Shown one piece after another: positions 8,078-19,620 of a stretch of DNA of 33,255 nt. The stretch is taken from NCBI GenBank assembly GCA_944387755.1, contig CALXGC010000003.1:1-33255 (forward strand). The letters are read 5' to 3'. The stretch comes from an uncultured Oscillospiraceae bacterium (lineage in GTDB: Bacteria; Bacillota_A; Clostridia; Oscillospirales; Oscillospiraceae). The notes beneath the pieces are model-generated. The model did no database searches, was not told where the DNA came from, and worked only from the letters and a program-made list of their open reading frames with translations. Position numbers and translations under genes: made by a program. Each line of letters opens with the position of its first letter. Position 1 is the stretch's first letter.

Positions 8078-9013
8078 TCACTCAGCGGCGAACATGGGGG
8101 AGGACAGATACCGGTCTCCGGAGTCAGGGAGCACCGCCACAATGGTCTTTCCGGCGTACTCCGGCTGCTTGGCCAGCTCCCCCGCCGCCCACAGGGCGGC
8201 CCCGGAGGAGATTCCGGCGAAAATGCCCTCGGTGCGCGTCAGCTCCCGGCCGGCGGCGAAGGCGTCCTGGTCCTTCACCCGAATCACCAGGTCGTAAATG
8301 TCCCGGTCCAGGGCTTTGGGGATGAAGTTGGCCCCAATGCCCTGAATCTGGTGGGGGCCCGCCTGGCCGCCGGAGAGCAGAGGGGAGGCGTCCGGCTCCA
8401 CCGCCGCCACCTGGAGGGCGGGATTTTTCTCTTTCAGATATTTTCCCGTGCCGGACAGGGTGCCCCCGGTGCCCACCGTGGCCACCAGCACGTCCACCTG
8501 TCCGCCAGTGTCCGTCCAGATCTCCGGGCCGGTGGTGCGGTAGTGGGCCGCCGGGTTGGCGGGGTTGGCGAACTGGTCGGGGATGAAGCTGCCGGGAATC
8601 TGCCGGGCCAGCTCCTCCGCCCTGTCCACCGACCCCTGCATTCCCAGCGCCCCCGGCGTGAGGACCAGCTCCGCCCCGAAGGCAGCCAGCATAGCCCGCC
8701 GCTCGGCGCTCATGGTGTCGGGCATGGTGAGGATGACCCGGTACCCCCGGACGGCGGCCACGCAGGCCAGGCCGATTCCCGTGTTGCCGGAGGTGGGCTC
8801 GATGATGGTCCCGCCGGGCTTCAGCAGGCCGCGCGCCTCCGCGTCCGCAATCATGGACAGGCCCACCCGGTCCTTGGCGGAGCCTGCGGGGTTGAGATAT
8901 TCCAGCTTGGCCAGCACCCGCCCCTGAAACCGGTGCTTCGCGCCGTAGCGCGCCAGCTCCAGCAGAGGCGTGCGCCCAATGAGTTCTTCCACGCTGTGTG
9001 CGATGGCAGACAT
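8078..9013 (-). CDS. cysK: Cysteine synthase (O-acetylserine sulfhydrylase)
   Basis: PLP enzyme that makes cysteine from O-acetylserine and sulfide. The 311-residue length is typical. The PLP lysine lies in NPAGSAKDRVG (K47), the substrate loop is EPTSGNTGIG (about 73-81), and the phosphate-binding loop is GTGGTLSGTGKYL (about 181-193). MQGSVDRAEELA also matches the family. The start at 9013 gives MSAIAHSVEELIGRTPLLEL and follows GGGAGGAA at good spacing; an upstream in-frame ATG at 9079 would fall within the promoter. Transcribed alone, divergent from the patatin-like gene. Confidence 0.95.
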   Translation of the reverse strand: MSAIAHSVEELIGRTPLLELARYGAKHRFQGRVLAKLEYLNPAGSAKDRVGLSMIADAEARGLLKPGGTIIEPTSGNTGIGLACVAAVRGYRVILTMPDTMSAERRAMLAAFGAELVLTPGALGMQGSVDRAEELARQIPGSFIPDQFANPANPAAHYRTTGPEIWTDTGGQVDVLVATVGTGGTLSGTGKYLKEKNPALQVAAVEPDASPLLSGGQAGPHQIQGIGANFIPKALDRDIYDLVIRVKDQDAFAAGRELTRTEGIFAGISSGAALWAAGELAKQPEYAGKTIVAVLPDSGDRYLSSPMFAAE

Positions 9014-9049
9014 AACAGATTCCTCCCTGCGTCTTTCAAAGATGTATTT

Positions 9050-9079
9050 AGCATACCGCCGCGCCGGCGGGGTTGTCAA
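9050..9079 (-). promoter_or_regulatory. cysK promoter
   Basis: Minus strand: perfect TTGACA (9079-9074), 18-bp spacer, TATGCT (9055-9050), about 37 bases upstream of the cysK start. Its -35 lies 7 bases from the -35 of the divergent patatin-gene promoter, back to back. Confidence 0.7.
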
Positions 9080-9086
9080 CGGCCCC

Positions 9087-9114
9087 TTGCAAATCGGACG
9101 GGATTTCGTATAAT
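9087..9114 (+). promoter_or_regulatory. Promoter of the patatin-like gene
   Basis: TTGCAA (9087-9092), 16-bp spacer, perfect TATAAT (9109-9114), 72 bases upstream of the ATG. GGATTTC precedes the -10, as in the rubrerythrin and rpmB promoters of this window. Confidence 0.7.
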
Positions 9115-9185
9115 AGGCGTAGAGGCGGCCTGGGGCCGTCCATATTTCTCAAAACGGCGGAGGCCGGGAAAAGGAGGACAGCAGT

Positions 9186-10037
9186 ATGAAAGTGGGACTG
9201 GTGCTGGAGGGCGGCGCGCTCCGGACGATTTTTTCCACCGGCGTGTTTGACGCCATGCTGGAAAAGAATCTGATGGCGGACTATGTGGTGGGGGTGTCCG
9301 CGGGCATCGCCTACGGGGTGAGCTATGTCTCAAAGCAGCCCCGGCGGAACCTGGAAATTCTCACCCGGTTTGTCAACGACCGGCGGTACATGGGACTGAA
9401 CAATCTCATTGACCGGCGCAACCGCAGCTACTTTGGCCTGGAGTTCTCCTACTGCACCATCCCCAACGAGCTGGTGCCCTTCGATTACCAGACCTATGAG
9501 GCCTTTCCGGGACACGTGGAGGCCGGCGTCACCAATCTGGAGACGGGACAGGCGGAGTACAGAGAGGTGACGACGGAGGACAGGCACTTCACCCTTCTCC
9601 AGGCCACCTGCGCCATGCCGCTGATGTTCCCCGTCTTCCATTTGGACGGGAAGCCCTATCTGGACGGCGGGGCCGCTGAGGCGGTGCCCTACCGCCGGGC
9701 CTTTGAGCAGGGGTGCGGCCGTGCGGTGGTGATCCTCACCAAGCCCCGCAGCTTTGTCCGCAGGCCGGAGAAGCTGCTGCCCCTGATTCAGCGAAAGTAC
9801 CGCGCCTATCCCAACTTCTGCCGGATTATGGCGGAGCGGGCGGACCGGGACAACCGGTCCCGGCAGGAGCTCTTCCGCCTGGAGCGGGAGGGCAAGGCGC
9901 TGGTCATCGCCCCTAATTCCCTCCACGGGGTGGGGCGGCTGGAACACAACGTAGATAAGCTGCGGATGCTCTGGGCCGAGGGCTATCAGCAGGGCATGGA
10001 GCGCATGGAGGAGCTGCGCGCCTTTATGGGGCGCTGA
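9186..10037 (+). CDS. Patatin-like phospholipase family protein
   Basis: Predicted cytoplasmic lipid acyl hydrolase of the bacterial patatin family (RssA/YjjU-like). The 283-residue protein carries the Ser-Asp dyad architecture: oxyanion loop LEGGALRTIFSTG (about 7-19), nucleophile elbow GVSAG with S38, and catalytic aspartate in YLDGG (D160). No signal peptide or membrane segment is visible. The ATG at 9186 follows AAAGGAGG. It is monocistronic, with its own promoter and a strong terminator. The lipid substrate is unknown; membrane phospholipid turnover is the usual proposal. Confidence 0.87.
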   Translation: MKVGLVLEGGALRTIFSTGVFDAMLEKNLMADYVVGVSAGIAYGVSYVSKQPRRNLEILTRFVNDRRYMGLNNLIDRRNRSYFGLEFSYCTIPNELVPFDYQTYEAFPGHVEAGVTNLETGQAEYREVTTEDRHFTLLQATCAMPLMFPVFHLDGKPYLDGGAAEAVPYRRAFEQGCGRAVVILTKPRSFVRRPEKLLPLIQRKYRAYPNFCRIMAERADRDNRSRQELFRLEREGKALVIAPNSLHGVGRLEHNVDKLRMLWAEGYQQGMERMEELRAFMGR

Positions 10038-10046
10038 GAGAGAAAT

Positions 10047-10086
10047 AAAACACCGGGACGGAGCAAATCCGTCCCGGTGTTTTGTC
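10047..10086. terminator. Bidirectional terminator between the patatin-like gene and nifJ
   Basis: A perfect 16-bp stem, 10047-10062 with 10068-10083 (core CACCGGGACGGA), GCAAA loop, A4 on the left and T4 on the right. It lies between convergent genes. Confidence 0.93.
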
Positions 10087-10103
10087 TTCTGCGGGGAAGA
10101 GGC

Positions 10104-13739
<3,636 letters not shown>

Positions 13740-14023
13740 AGAGTTCCCTACTTTCTTCCTTATTCAGTTCTATGGGTCGGGGCGGCCGCCCCGCTTTCCC
13801 ACAAATCTCTGCCCTATTTTACTGTCTCTCCGTGAAAATTCCCATGTCCGAATTCATTATAGTTCCTATAAGGAATTACTTATCACAGGGGAGCAGCGCC
13901 GCTTCCAGGCAGGGAGAAGCGGCAGGCTTTCTCAACAAAAGTTAGTTTAACACTTTTTTGTCCATTTGTAAATTCATCTTCCCGGATTTTTCCTTCTTTT
14001 TTTTCCAAAAATACAGGTTCCTA

Positions 14024-14052
14024 TTGCATTGTTTCTTGCAAAAGCTTACAAT
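14024..14052 (+). promoter_or_regulatory. Probable comM promoter
   Basis: TTGCAT (14024-14029), 17-bp spacer, TACAAT (14047-14052). Transcription would begin near 14059, leaving a leader of about 140 nt. A later TATAAT at 14125-14130 could be a second start but lacks a good -35. Confidence 0.55.
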
Positions 14053-14058
14053 AAATAC

Positions 14059-14091
14059 GAAAAAATTTTCGCTTTTTCAGAAAAAATTTTC
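14059..14091 (+). repeat. Pair of GAAAAAATTTTC elements 21 bp apart
   Basis: Identical 12-mers at 14059-14070 and 14080-14091 have start points 21 bp apart, two helical turns. Each is nearly palindromic, and CGAAAA at the left edge can pair with TTTTCG at the right edge. They begin at the predicted comM transcription start, a place suited to a repressor operator or a leader hairpin. Function is inferred from position only. Confidence 0.45.
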
Positions 14092-14197
14092 GGAACAGGG
14101 CGATTTATCCGCCTGCCATCCTATTATAATCCAAATTTCAGGCATTTCTCACAGAATCAGGCTGCGCCGTTCCGAAAATTTGGGAGGAGAATCCAAC

Positions 14198-15706
14198 ATG
14201 GTCTATCCGGTGCATTCCCTTGGCCTGCACGGCATCACGGGCTATCCGGTGTCGGTGGAGTGCGACCTGTCCAACGGCCTGCCGTCCTTCACGGTGGTGG
14301 GCCTGCCGGACACGGCGGTAAACGAGGCGCGGGAGCGGGTGCGCTCCGCCATCAAAAACTGCGGCTTCACCTTTCCGGTGATCCGGATTACCGTCAATCT
14401 GGCCCCAGCCCATGTGAAGAAGATTGGGACGCTGTACGATCTGCCCATTCTGGTGGGCATTCTGGCCGCCGGAGGGCAGCTCGACCTGCAGGACCCGGAC
14501 TGCGCCTTTGTGGGGGAGCTGTCCCTGTCGGGCCAGCTTCGCCCCTGCGCCGGAATGCTCCCCATGGCGCTGGCCGCCAGGGAGGCGGGCATCCGCCGGC
14601 TGTACGTCCCGAAGGAGAACGCCCCGGAGGCCACTCTGGCCGGAGATCTGGAGGTCTATCCGGTGGATAACGTGCTGGAGCTGGTGTGCCATCTCACAGG
14701 GCAGACCCCCATCGCCCCGGCTCCCCCCTGGAGCGGCGCGCCCGACCCGGCGCCCGGTCCGGACTTTGCCCAGGTAAAGGGCCAGGAGCCGGTGAAGCGG
14801 GCTCTGGAGATTGCTGCCGCCGGAGGCCACAACGTGCTGATGGTGGGCCCGCCGGGGTCGGGCAAGTCCATGCTGGCCAAGCGCCTGCCCTCCATCCTGC
14901 CGGATATGACCAGGGGGGAGTCCCTGGAGGTGACGCAGATTCACTCGGTGCTGGGTCTCACCGACCCGGAGTACCCCCTGATTACCCGGCGGCCCTTCCG
15001 GTCCCCCCACCACAGCATCTCCGCGGTGGGCATGTCCGGCGGCGGGACCAGCCTCAGGCCGGGGGAGATCTCCCTGGCCCACAACGGGGTGCTCTTTCTG
15101 GACGAGCTGCCGGAATTTCAGAAGGATGTGCTGGAGGTGCTCCGTCAGCCTCTGGAGGACGGACAGGTGCAGATCTCCAGGGCGGCGGGCTCTGTGACCT
15201 ACCCCAGCCGCTTTATGCTGGTGTGCGCCATGAACCCCTGCCGGTGCGGCTGGTACGGACACCCCTCCGGCCGCTGCCGGTGCTCCCAGGGGGATGTGCA
15301 GCGGTATCTGAGTCGCCTGTCCGGTCCTCTGCTGGACCGCATCGACCTGTTTGTGGAGGTGGACGCCCTGGCGTTTGACGAGCTGGCCCGGCGGGAGCCC
15401 TCCGAGTCCTCCGCCCAGGTGAAGGAGCGGGTGAACCGGGCCCGGAGCGTCCAGAACGCGCGGGAGGGCGGCCGGTGCAGCGCCCAGATGGACGCCGGCG
15501 GCATGGACCGGTTCTGCGCCCTGGACGAGGGCTGTCAAGCCGTCCTCCGGGGGGCGTTTACCCGTATGGGCCTCACCGCCCGCAGCTATGACCGCATCCG
15601 CCGGGTGGCCCGGACCATCGCCGACCTGGACGGCGCGCCGGACATTCAGGTGCAGCACCTGGCGGAGGCCCTTCAGTACCGTCCGCCGGAGTACCTGCGC
15701 CGCTGA
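14198..15706 (+). CDS. comM: YifB/ComM-family Mg-chelatase-like AAA+ ATPase
   Basis: ComM is a hexameric AAA+ helicase that drives branch migration during natural transformation; Bacillota homologs (YifB) are less studied. The 502-residue protein has the N-terminal ChlI-like domain (GLPSFTVVGLPDTAVNEARERV, about 25-46), a Walker A GPPGSGKSMLAKRLP (about 223-237), the Mg-chelatase segment FRSPHHSIS, Walker B LFLDELPEF, and the cysteine-containing MNPCRCGWYG with CRCS typical of YifB. The ATG at 14198 follows GGGAGGAG; the open frame extends upstream to 13958 but that part is AT-rich leader. Probably monocistronic, since hprK has its own promoter. Confidence 0.92.
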   Translation: MVYPVHSLGLHGITGYPVSVECDLSNGLPSFTVVGLPDTAVNEARERVRSAIKNCGFTFPVIRITVNLAPAHVKKIGTLYDLPILVGILAAGGQLDLQDPDCAFVGELSLSGQLRPCAGMLPMALAAREAGIRRLYVPKENAPEATLAGDLEVYPVDNVLELVCHLTGQTPIAPAPPWSGAPDPAPGPDFAQVKGQEPVKRALEIAAAGGHNVLMVGPPGSGKSMLAKRLPSILPDMTRGESLEVTQIHSVLGLTDPEYPLITRRPFRSPHHSISAVGMSGGGTSLRPGEISLAHNGVLFLDELPEFQKDVLEVLRQPLEDGQVQISRAAGSVTYPSRFMLVCAMNPCRCGWYGHPSGRCRCSQGDVQRYLSRLSGPLLDRIDLFVEVDALAFDELARREPSESSAQVKERVNRARSVQNAREGGRCSAQMDAGGMDRFCALDEGCQAVLRGAFTRMGLTARSYDRIRRVARTIADLDGAPDIQVQHLAEALQYRPPEYLRR

Positions 15707-15722
15707 AAACCCCTGGAACTGC

Positions 15723-15751
15723 TTGCACGGGGAGAGCGGAAGGGATATACT
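15723..15751 (+). promoter_or_regulatory. hprK-glcK promoter
   Basis: TTGCAC (15723-15728), 17-bp spacer, TATACT (15746-15751), 43 bases upstream of the hprK start and just after comM. Confidence 0.7.
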
Positions 15752-15793
15752 AGACGCAGCTGGAAAAAATAATTTTTTAAGGAGGACGTCCCC

Positions 15794-16756
15794 ATGGAAG
15801 AGAACACAAAGCCCGTCAAAAGCGTAAAATTAGGCGAGATCATCCAGGAATTTAACCTGGAGATCCTCCACAAAGGGCCGGATTACGAATCGACGCCCCT
15901 GACTACCCTGGATGTGAACCGGCCCGGCCTGCCCCTGTCCGGCTTCTTCGAGCACTTCGACACCCGGCGCCTGCTGGTCATCGGCCTGACGGAGAACACG
16001 TTTCTGGCCCAGATGAGCGCGGAGGAGCGCCGGACCAGCTTTGACCGCCTGCTGTCCTACCCCGTGCCGGCGCTGATTCTTACCCGCGCCCTGGAGCCCT
16101 ATCCGGAGTGCATGGAGATGGCCGTCAAGCACAACCGGACGGTGCTGCGCACAGCGGAGCACACCTCCGCGTTTATGAGCCGCCTCATCGGCAGCCTCTA
16201 TAACCACCTGGCCCCCCAGATTACCCGCTCCGGCGTCCTGATGGAGATCTACGGCGAGGGCGTGCTGATTCAGGGAGAGTCCGGCGTGGGCAAGAGCGAG
16301 GTGGCCATCGAGCTCATCCAGCGGGGACACCGGATTATTGCCGACGACGCGGTGGAGATCAAAGTGACCAACCACAACACCCTGATGGCCAACGCCCCGG
16401 AGCTCATCCGCCACTATATGGAGCTGCGGGGCATCGGGGTGGTGGATGTGCGCAGTCTGTTTGGAATGCGGGTCATCAAGATGGAGCAGGAGATTGACCT
16501 TGTGGTGACGTTGGAGCCCTGGGACGACCACGCGGTGTACGACCGCTTCGGCCTGGAGAGCGCGGTGACGGAGATTTTGGGGGTGAAGGTCCCCGCCCTG
16601 ACCATCCCGGTGAAGCCGGGCCGGAACCTGGCCAGCATTCTGGAGGTGGCCGCCATCAACAACCGCAGCCGGAAGCTGGGGCACAACGCGGCGCTGGAGC
16701 TGACCCAGCGCATGGACGAGCACTTTAAAAAGCTGATGGACGAGGGGGAAGGCTGA
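15794..16756 (+). CDS. hprK: HPr kinase/phosphorylase
   Basis: Bifunctional sensor enzyme that phosphorylates or dephosphorylates Ser46 of HPr (and Crh), controlling carbon catabolite repression and PTS activity in Bacillota. The 320 residues comprise an N-terminal domain (1 to about 130), then the catalytic domain with Walker A GESGVGKSEVAIELIQRGH (from 161), IADDAVEI, and the diagnostic signature ELRGIGVVDVRSLFG (210-224). All catalytic motifs are intact. The ATG at 15794 follows AAGGAGG. glcK starts two bases after its stop, so they form one unit. Confidence 0.97.
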   Translation: MEENTKPVKSVKLGEIIQEFNLEILHKGPDYESTPLTTLDVNRPGLPLSGFFEHFDTRRLLVIGLTENTFLAQMSAEERRTSFDRLLSYPVPALILTRALEPYPECMEMAVKHNRTVLRTAEHTSAFMSRLIGSLYNHLAPQITRSGVLMEIYGEGVLIQGESGVGKSEVAIELIQRGHRIIADDAVEIKVTNHNTLMANAPELIRHYMELRGIGVVDVRSLFGMRVIKMEQEIDLVVTLEPWDDHAVYDRFGLESAVTEILGVKVPALTIPVKPGRNLASILEVAAINNRSRKLGHNAALELTQRMDEHFKKLMDEGEG

Positions 16757-16758
16757 GC

Positions 16759-17706
16759 GTGTATACCATCGGAATTGACGTAGGGGGGACAAACCTGGCG
16801 GCCGGCCTGGTGGACCAGGACGGAGCCATCCAGAACAAGACCGCCTGTCCGGTGGACCGGAGCTGGACGGCGGAGGAGCTGGTCCGCCGTCTGGTGCAGC
16901 TCACCCTCCGGACCGTGAGAGAGGCGGACCGCTCCCTGGAGGAGCTGGAGGCGGTGGGCGTGGGTATCCCCGGCCTGGTGGACAACCGGGCGGGGACCGT
17001 GGCCTCCACCCCCAATATGCCCTTCCGGAACACCCCCTTCCGGGCGCTGTTTCAGCGGGAGCTGGACGTGCCGGTCCACCTGGGCAACGACGCCGACTGC
17101 GCCGCTGTGGGGGAGTACTGGGCGGGGGCGGCCAGGGGCAGAGATCCCCTGCTGCTGCTCACCCTGGGCACCGGAATCGGCGGCGGCCTGATTCGGGGCG
17201 GAAAGCTCTACACCGGCTTTGGCGGCGCGGGGATGGAGGTGGGCCATATGATCACCCACCCGGAGGGAATCGCCTGCGGATGCGGAAACCGGGGCTGCTG
17301 GGAGCGCTACGGCTCTGCCACCGCCCTGATCCAGCAGACCAGAGAGGCCATGGAGGAGAACCGGGACAGTGCCCTTTGGCAGGTGTGCGGCGGAGACCTG
17401 AACCGGGTGGAGGGCAGGACGCCCTTCCAGGCGGCGGAACAGGGGGACGAGACCGCCCTTCAGGTGCTGGAGCGGTACCGGAGAGAGCTGGCCTATGGCA
17501 TTGTCAGCCTGTGCAACATTCTCTTCCCGGAGGTCATCTGCCTGGGCGGCGGGGTGAGCGCCGCGGACGAGAGCCTGCTGCTGAACCCCCTGCGGGAGCT
17601 GGTCCACGGGGGCTGCTTTAACCAGGACGCCCTGCCGGAGCTGACGCGGGCCAGCCTGGGCAACGACGCGGGCATTGTGGGCGCGGCCATGCTGTGCCGG
17701 ATGTAA
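16759..17706 (+). CDS. glcK: ROK-family glucokinase
   Basis: Phosphorylates cytoplasmic glucose to glucose 6-phosphate with ATP. The 315-residue protein starts with the phosphate loop IGIDVGGTNLAAGLV. It has the catalytic aspartate in LGNDADCAA (D111), the ATP loop TLGTGIGGG, and the ROK zinc site formed by EVGHM (H163) and CGCGNRGC (173-180). It has no N-terminal helix-turn-helix, so it is a kinase rather than a ROK repressor. The GTG start at 16759 is two bases after the hprK stop, implying coupled translation. Glucose 6-phosphate and fructose bisphosphate levels feed HprK, so the pairing makes metabolic sense. Other ROK sugars (N-acetylglucosamine, allose) cannot be excluded. Confidence 0.88.
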   Translation: MYTIGIDVGGTNLAAGLVDQDGAIQNKTACPVDRSWTAEELVRRLVQLTLRTVREADRSLEELEAVGVGIPGLVDNRAGTVASTPNMPFRNTPFRALFQRELDVPVHLGNDADCAAVGEYWAGAARGRDPLLLLTLGTGIGGGLIRGGKLYTGFGGAGMEVGHMITHPEGIACGCGNRGCWERYGSATALIQQTREAMEENRDSALWQVCGGDLNRVEGRTPFQAAEQGDETALQVLERYRRELAYGIVSLCNILFPEVICLGGGVSAADESLLLNPLRELVHGGCFNQDALPELTRASLGNDAGIVGAAMLCRM

Positions 17707-17720
17707 ACCAGGGAACCAAC

Positions 17721-17760
17721 AAAAGTCTGCCCCCGGCTGTGGCCGGAGGCAGACTTTTTT
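17721..17760. terminator. Terminator after glcK
   Basis: AAAAGTCTGCC (17721-17731) pairs with GGCAGACTTTT (17748-17758); the loop contains a further short GGC/GCC stem; T6 follows. The A4 on the left gives weaker minus-strand function for the convergent lipoprotein gene, whose stop codon overlaps the T-run. Confidence 0.9.
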
Positions 17761-18461
17761 CAGCTCTCTCCCTGTGTCGGGCACAGGGAGTCTATATTTT
17801 CCGGCGTGAATTCGTACCACTGGGCGTCCGGCTTTTCGTCCTGCTCCAGCAGGGCCTGGCCGTACTCCGCCTCGGAGATCGCCTGGCCGTCCAGATAGAA
17901 GCCGTAAAATTGGAAGCAGTCGCCGGCGCCGTAGAGGTACTTGTCCAGGACGAAGCCGTCCTCTGTGAAGCGGATGGAGGCGAGGCCGTCCTCGCTGCCG
18001 CCCGCCTGGGAGTAAGAGAAGGTGCCGTCGGTCTTCAGATTCCAGAAGGTCCGCCAGCCGCTGGGATAGCCCAGGACCTCTTCGTCCTGACAGCGGAGGA
18101 CCAGATAGCCGCCCATGTCGTTGGCGGCGTCGGTGATTTGAAGGACCGTCTCCTCCGTCCCGTCGCCGTCCAGGTCCAGGACGGTGAACCAGCCCACGGC
18201 GGCGTAGCTGCTGTCCGGACTGAACAGAGCCGGGACCTGGCTGATCTCCAGGGAGGCAGGGGCGTCCCCGCCGTCCATATAGAGAAAGGCGTCCTGACCG
18301 GACAGAACCCCCTGATACCGGTCCAGGGCGGTGGGCCCCTGGCCCTGGGCGGAGGCGGCCCCGGAGGACAAAGCGGAGGCGGGTTCGCCGGACCCGCTAC
18401 AGGCGGCGAGGCAGCACAGGGCGAGAGCGGCGCTTAGAGAGATCAGACACTTGCGCTTCAT
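17760..18461 (-). CDS. Lipoprotein of unknown function with a calcium-loop-like DLDGDG motif
   Basis: I do not recognise a family. The 233-residue protein begins MKRKCLISLSAALALCCLAAC, a lipoprotein signal with lipobox LAAC, followed by a Ser/Ala/Gly-rich linker. The mature part is acidic and includes WFTVLDLDGDGTEETVLQI. Its DxDGDGxxE loop is common in FG-GAP/dockerin-like calcium-binding repeats of surface lipoproteins. Start 18461 follows AAAGGAG; an upstream in-frame ATG (18491) lacks a site and would spoil the signal peptide. It lies alone on the minus strand between glcK and murB, with an extended -10 promoter upstream, interrupting an otherwise plus-strand conserved cluster. Expected outside the cytoplasmic membrane. 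Confidence 0.8.
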   Translation of the reverse strand: MKRKCLISLSAALALCCLAACSGSGEPASALSSGAASAQGQGPTALDRYQGVLSGQDAFLYMDGGDAPASLEISQVPALFSPDSSYAAVGWFTVLDLDGDGTEETVLQITDAANDMGGYLVLRCQDEEVLGYPSGWRTFWNLKTDGTFSYSQAGGSEDGLASIRFTEDGFVLDKYLYGAGDCFQFYGFYLDGQAISEAEYGQALLEQDEKPDAQWYEFTPENIDSLCPTQGES

Positions 18462-18505
18462 GGGAACACTCCTTTGATGGGGGCGGGACAAGCTCGATTT
18501 TCACC

Positions 18506-18514
18506 ATCATAGCA
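18506..18514 (-). promoter_or_regulatory. Extended -10 for the lipoprotein gene
   Basis: Minus strand TGCTATGAT (18514-18506), an extended -10, about 45 bases upstream of the ATG. The -35 region is poor. Confidence 0.45.
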
Positions 18515-18618
18515 CAGGGGTCGGGGGATTCCATCTCGATTTGGTTACAGATGGAGGCGGGCCGCTCCGGGGCCGGGGCAAAATTTTGCGGGGAGCTATT
18601 CTATTTGCCGGGAAGGTT

Positions 18619-18627
18619 TGCTATAAT
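18619..18627 (+). promoter_or_regulatory. Extended -10 upstream of murB
   Basis: TGCTATAAT at 18619-18627 is a perfect extended -10 with only a weak -35 (TTCTAT, 17 bp upstream). Transcription would start about 45 bases before murB and could read the whole murB-rapZ-yvcK-whiA-vanZ-dnaE run. Confidence 0.55.
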
Positions 18628-18678
18628 AAAGGGGCATATTTTGGGGCGGTGCGCCCCTTCTTTGATATTGGAGGTTCT

Positions 18679-19590
18679 ATGGAACAGATGGAACGCCTGG
18701 CGGCGGCTCTGCGGGAGCGCTGTCCGGCTATGGAGCTGCGGGAGTATGAGCCCCTGTCCCGGCACACCACCTTCCGCATTGGCGGTCCGGCCCGGCTGAT
18801 GGCCCTGCCCCGGAGCGCGGGCGAGGCGAGGACGGCCCTCCGGACTGCCGGGGAGCTGGGAGTGGAGCCCTTCTTTCTGGGCAACGGCTCCAACCTGCTG
18901 GCGCCGGACGAGGGCTACGGCGGCTTTATGCTGAAGCTGGCCGGTGAGCTGGAGGAGATTCGGGAGGTAAACCGCCGCCTGGAGGCGGGAAGCGCCGTGC
19001 TCCTCTCCCGGCTGGCCGCCGCCGCTCTGGGCAGGGGGCTGGCCGGGCTGGAGTTTGCCCACGGGATTCCCGGCAGCCTGGGGGGCGCGATTACCATGAA
19101 CGCGGGGGCCTACGGCGGCGAGATGGCCCAGGTGGTGACGGCCGTCACCTGTCTTACCCGGACGGGGGAGCTGGAGACCGTCCCCGCGGACCGGTGCGCA
19201 TTTTCCTACCGGCACAGCGCCTTCTCCGATGGAAACCGGCTGATTTTGAAGGCGGAATTTTCCCTGCCCCAGGGGGACCCGGAGGAGATCCGGGCCAAAA
19301 TGGAGGAGCTGGCCCGGCGGCGGAAGGAGAAGCAGCCCCTGGAGTACCCCAGCGCCGGGTCCATGTTCAAGCGGCCCCCCGGCCATTTTGCCGCCGCCCT
19401 CATCGACCAGTGCGGCCTGAAGGGCTTTTCGGTGGGCGGGGCCCAGGTGTCCGAAAAGCACGCGGGCTTTGTGGTCAACCGGGGCGGGGCCACCTGCGCC
19501 GACGTGCTCGCCCTGGTGGAGCAGGTGAAGGAGCGGGTGTTTCAGCGCACCGGCGTGGAGCTGGAGATGGAGGTCCGGGTGCTTCGGTAG
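18679..19590 (+). CDS. murB: UDP-N-acetylenolpyruvoylglucosamine reductase
   Basis: FAD enzyme reducing UDP-GlcNAc-enolpyruvate to UDP-MurNAc with NADPH, in cytoplasmic peptidoglycan precursor synthesis. The 303 residues show TTFRIGGPARLMALP (FAD domain start), GNGSNLLAPDEGYGG, the FAD signature GIPGSLGGAITMNAGAYGGE, YRHSAFSDG, the proton-donor serine region PSAGSMFKRP, and GAQVSEKHAGFVVNRG near the C-terminus. The start at 18679 follows GGAGG with a short 4-nt gap; open frame further upstream runs through the promoter and is not coding. First gene of the conserved clostridial murB-rapZ-yvcK-whiA order. Confidence 0.95.
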   Translation: MEQMERLAAALRERCPAMELREYEPLSRHTTFRIGGPARLMALPRSAGEARTALRTAGELGVEPFFLGNGSNLLAPDEGYGGFMLKLAGELEEIREVNRRLEAGSAVLLSRLAAAALGRGLAGLEFAHGIPGSLGGAITMNAGAYGGEMAQVVTAVTCLTRTGELETVPADRCAFSYRHSAFSDGNRLILKAEFSLPQGDPEEIRAKMEELARRRKEKQPLEYPSAGSMFKRPPGHFAAALIDQCGLKGFSVGGAQVSEKHAGFVVNRGGATCADVLALVEQVKERVFQRTGVELEMEVRVLR

Positions 19591-19620
19591 GGCGCGCCGG
19601 CTGTCTGAGAGGTGAGAGAG

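Larger units (their letters stand above)
13740..14197. other. AT-rich divergent intergenic region (nifJ / comM)
   Basis: 458 bases without a convincing gene, and strikingly AT-rich against the GC-rich genes on both sides. It contains the comM promoter (14024-14052), a repeated GAAAAAATTTTC element just after it, a second TATAAT at 14125-14130, and on the minus strand a TATAAT (13861-13856) about 117 bases from nifJ without a convincing -35. Open frames crossing it (for example the extension upstream of comM) have Lys/Phe-rich, non-protein-like composition. Confidence 0.6.

Noticed and set aside
13935..13955. Rex-like site upstream of nifJ (GTTA-GTT-TAAC)
   Set aside because: The half-sites are 3 bases apart, not the 6 needed between these core bases in a Rex operator, and it is over 190 bases from the nifJ start.
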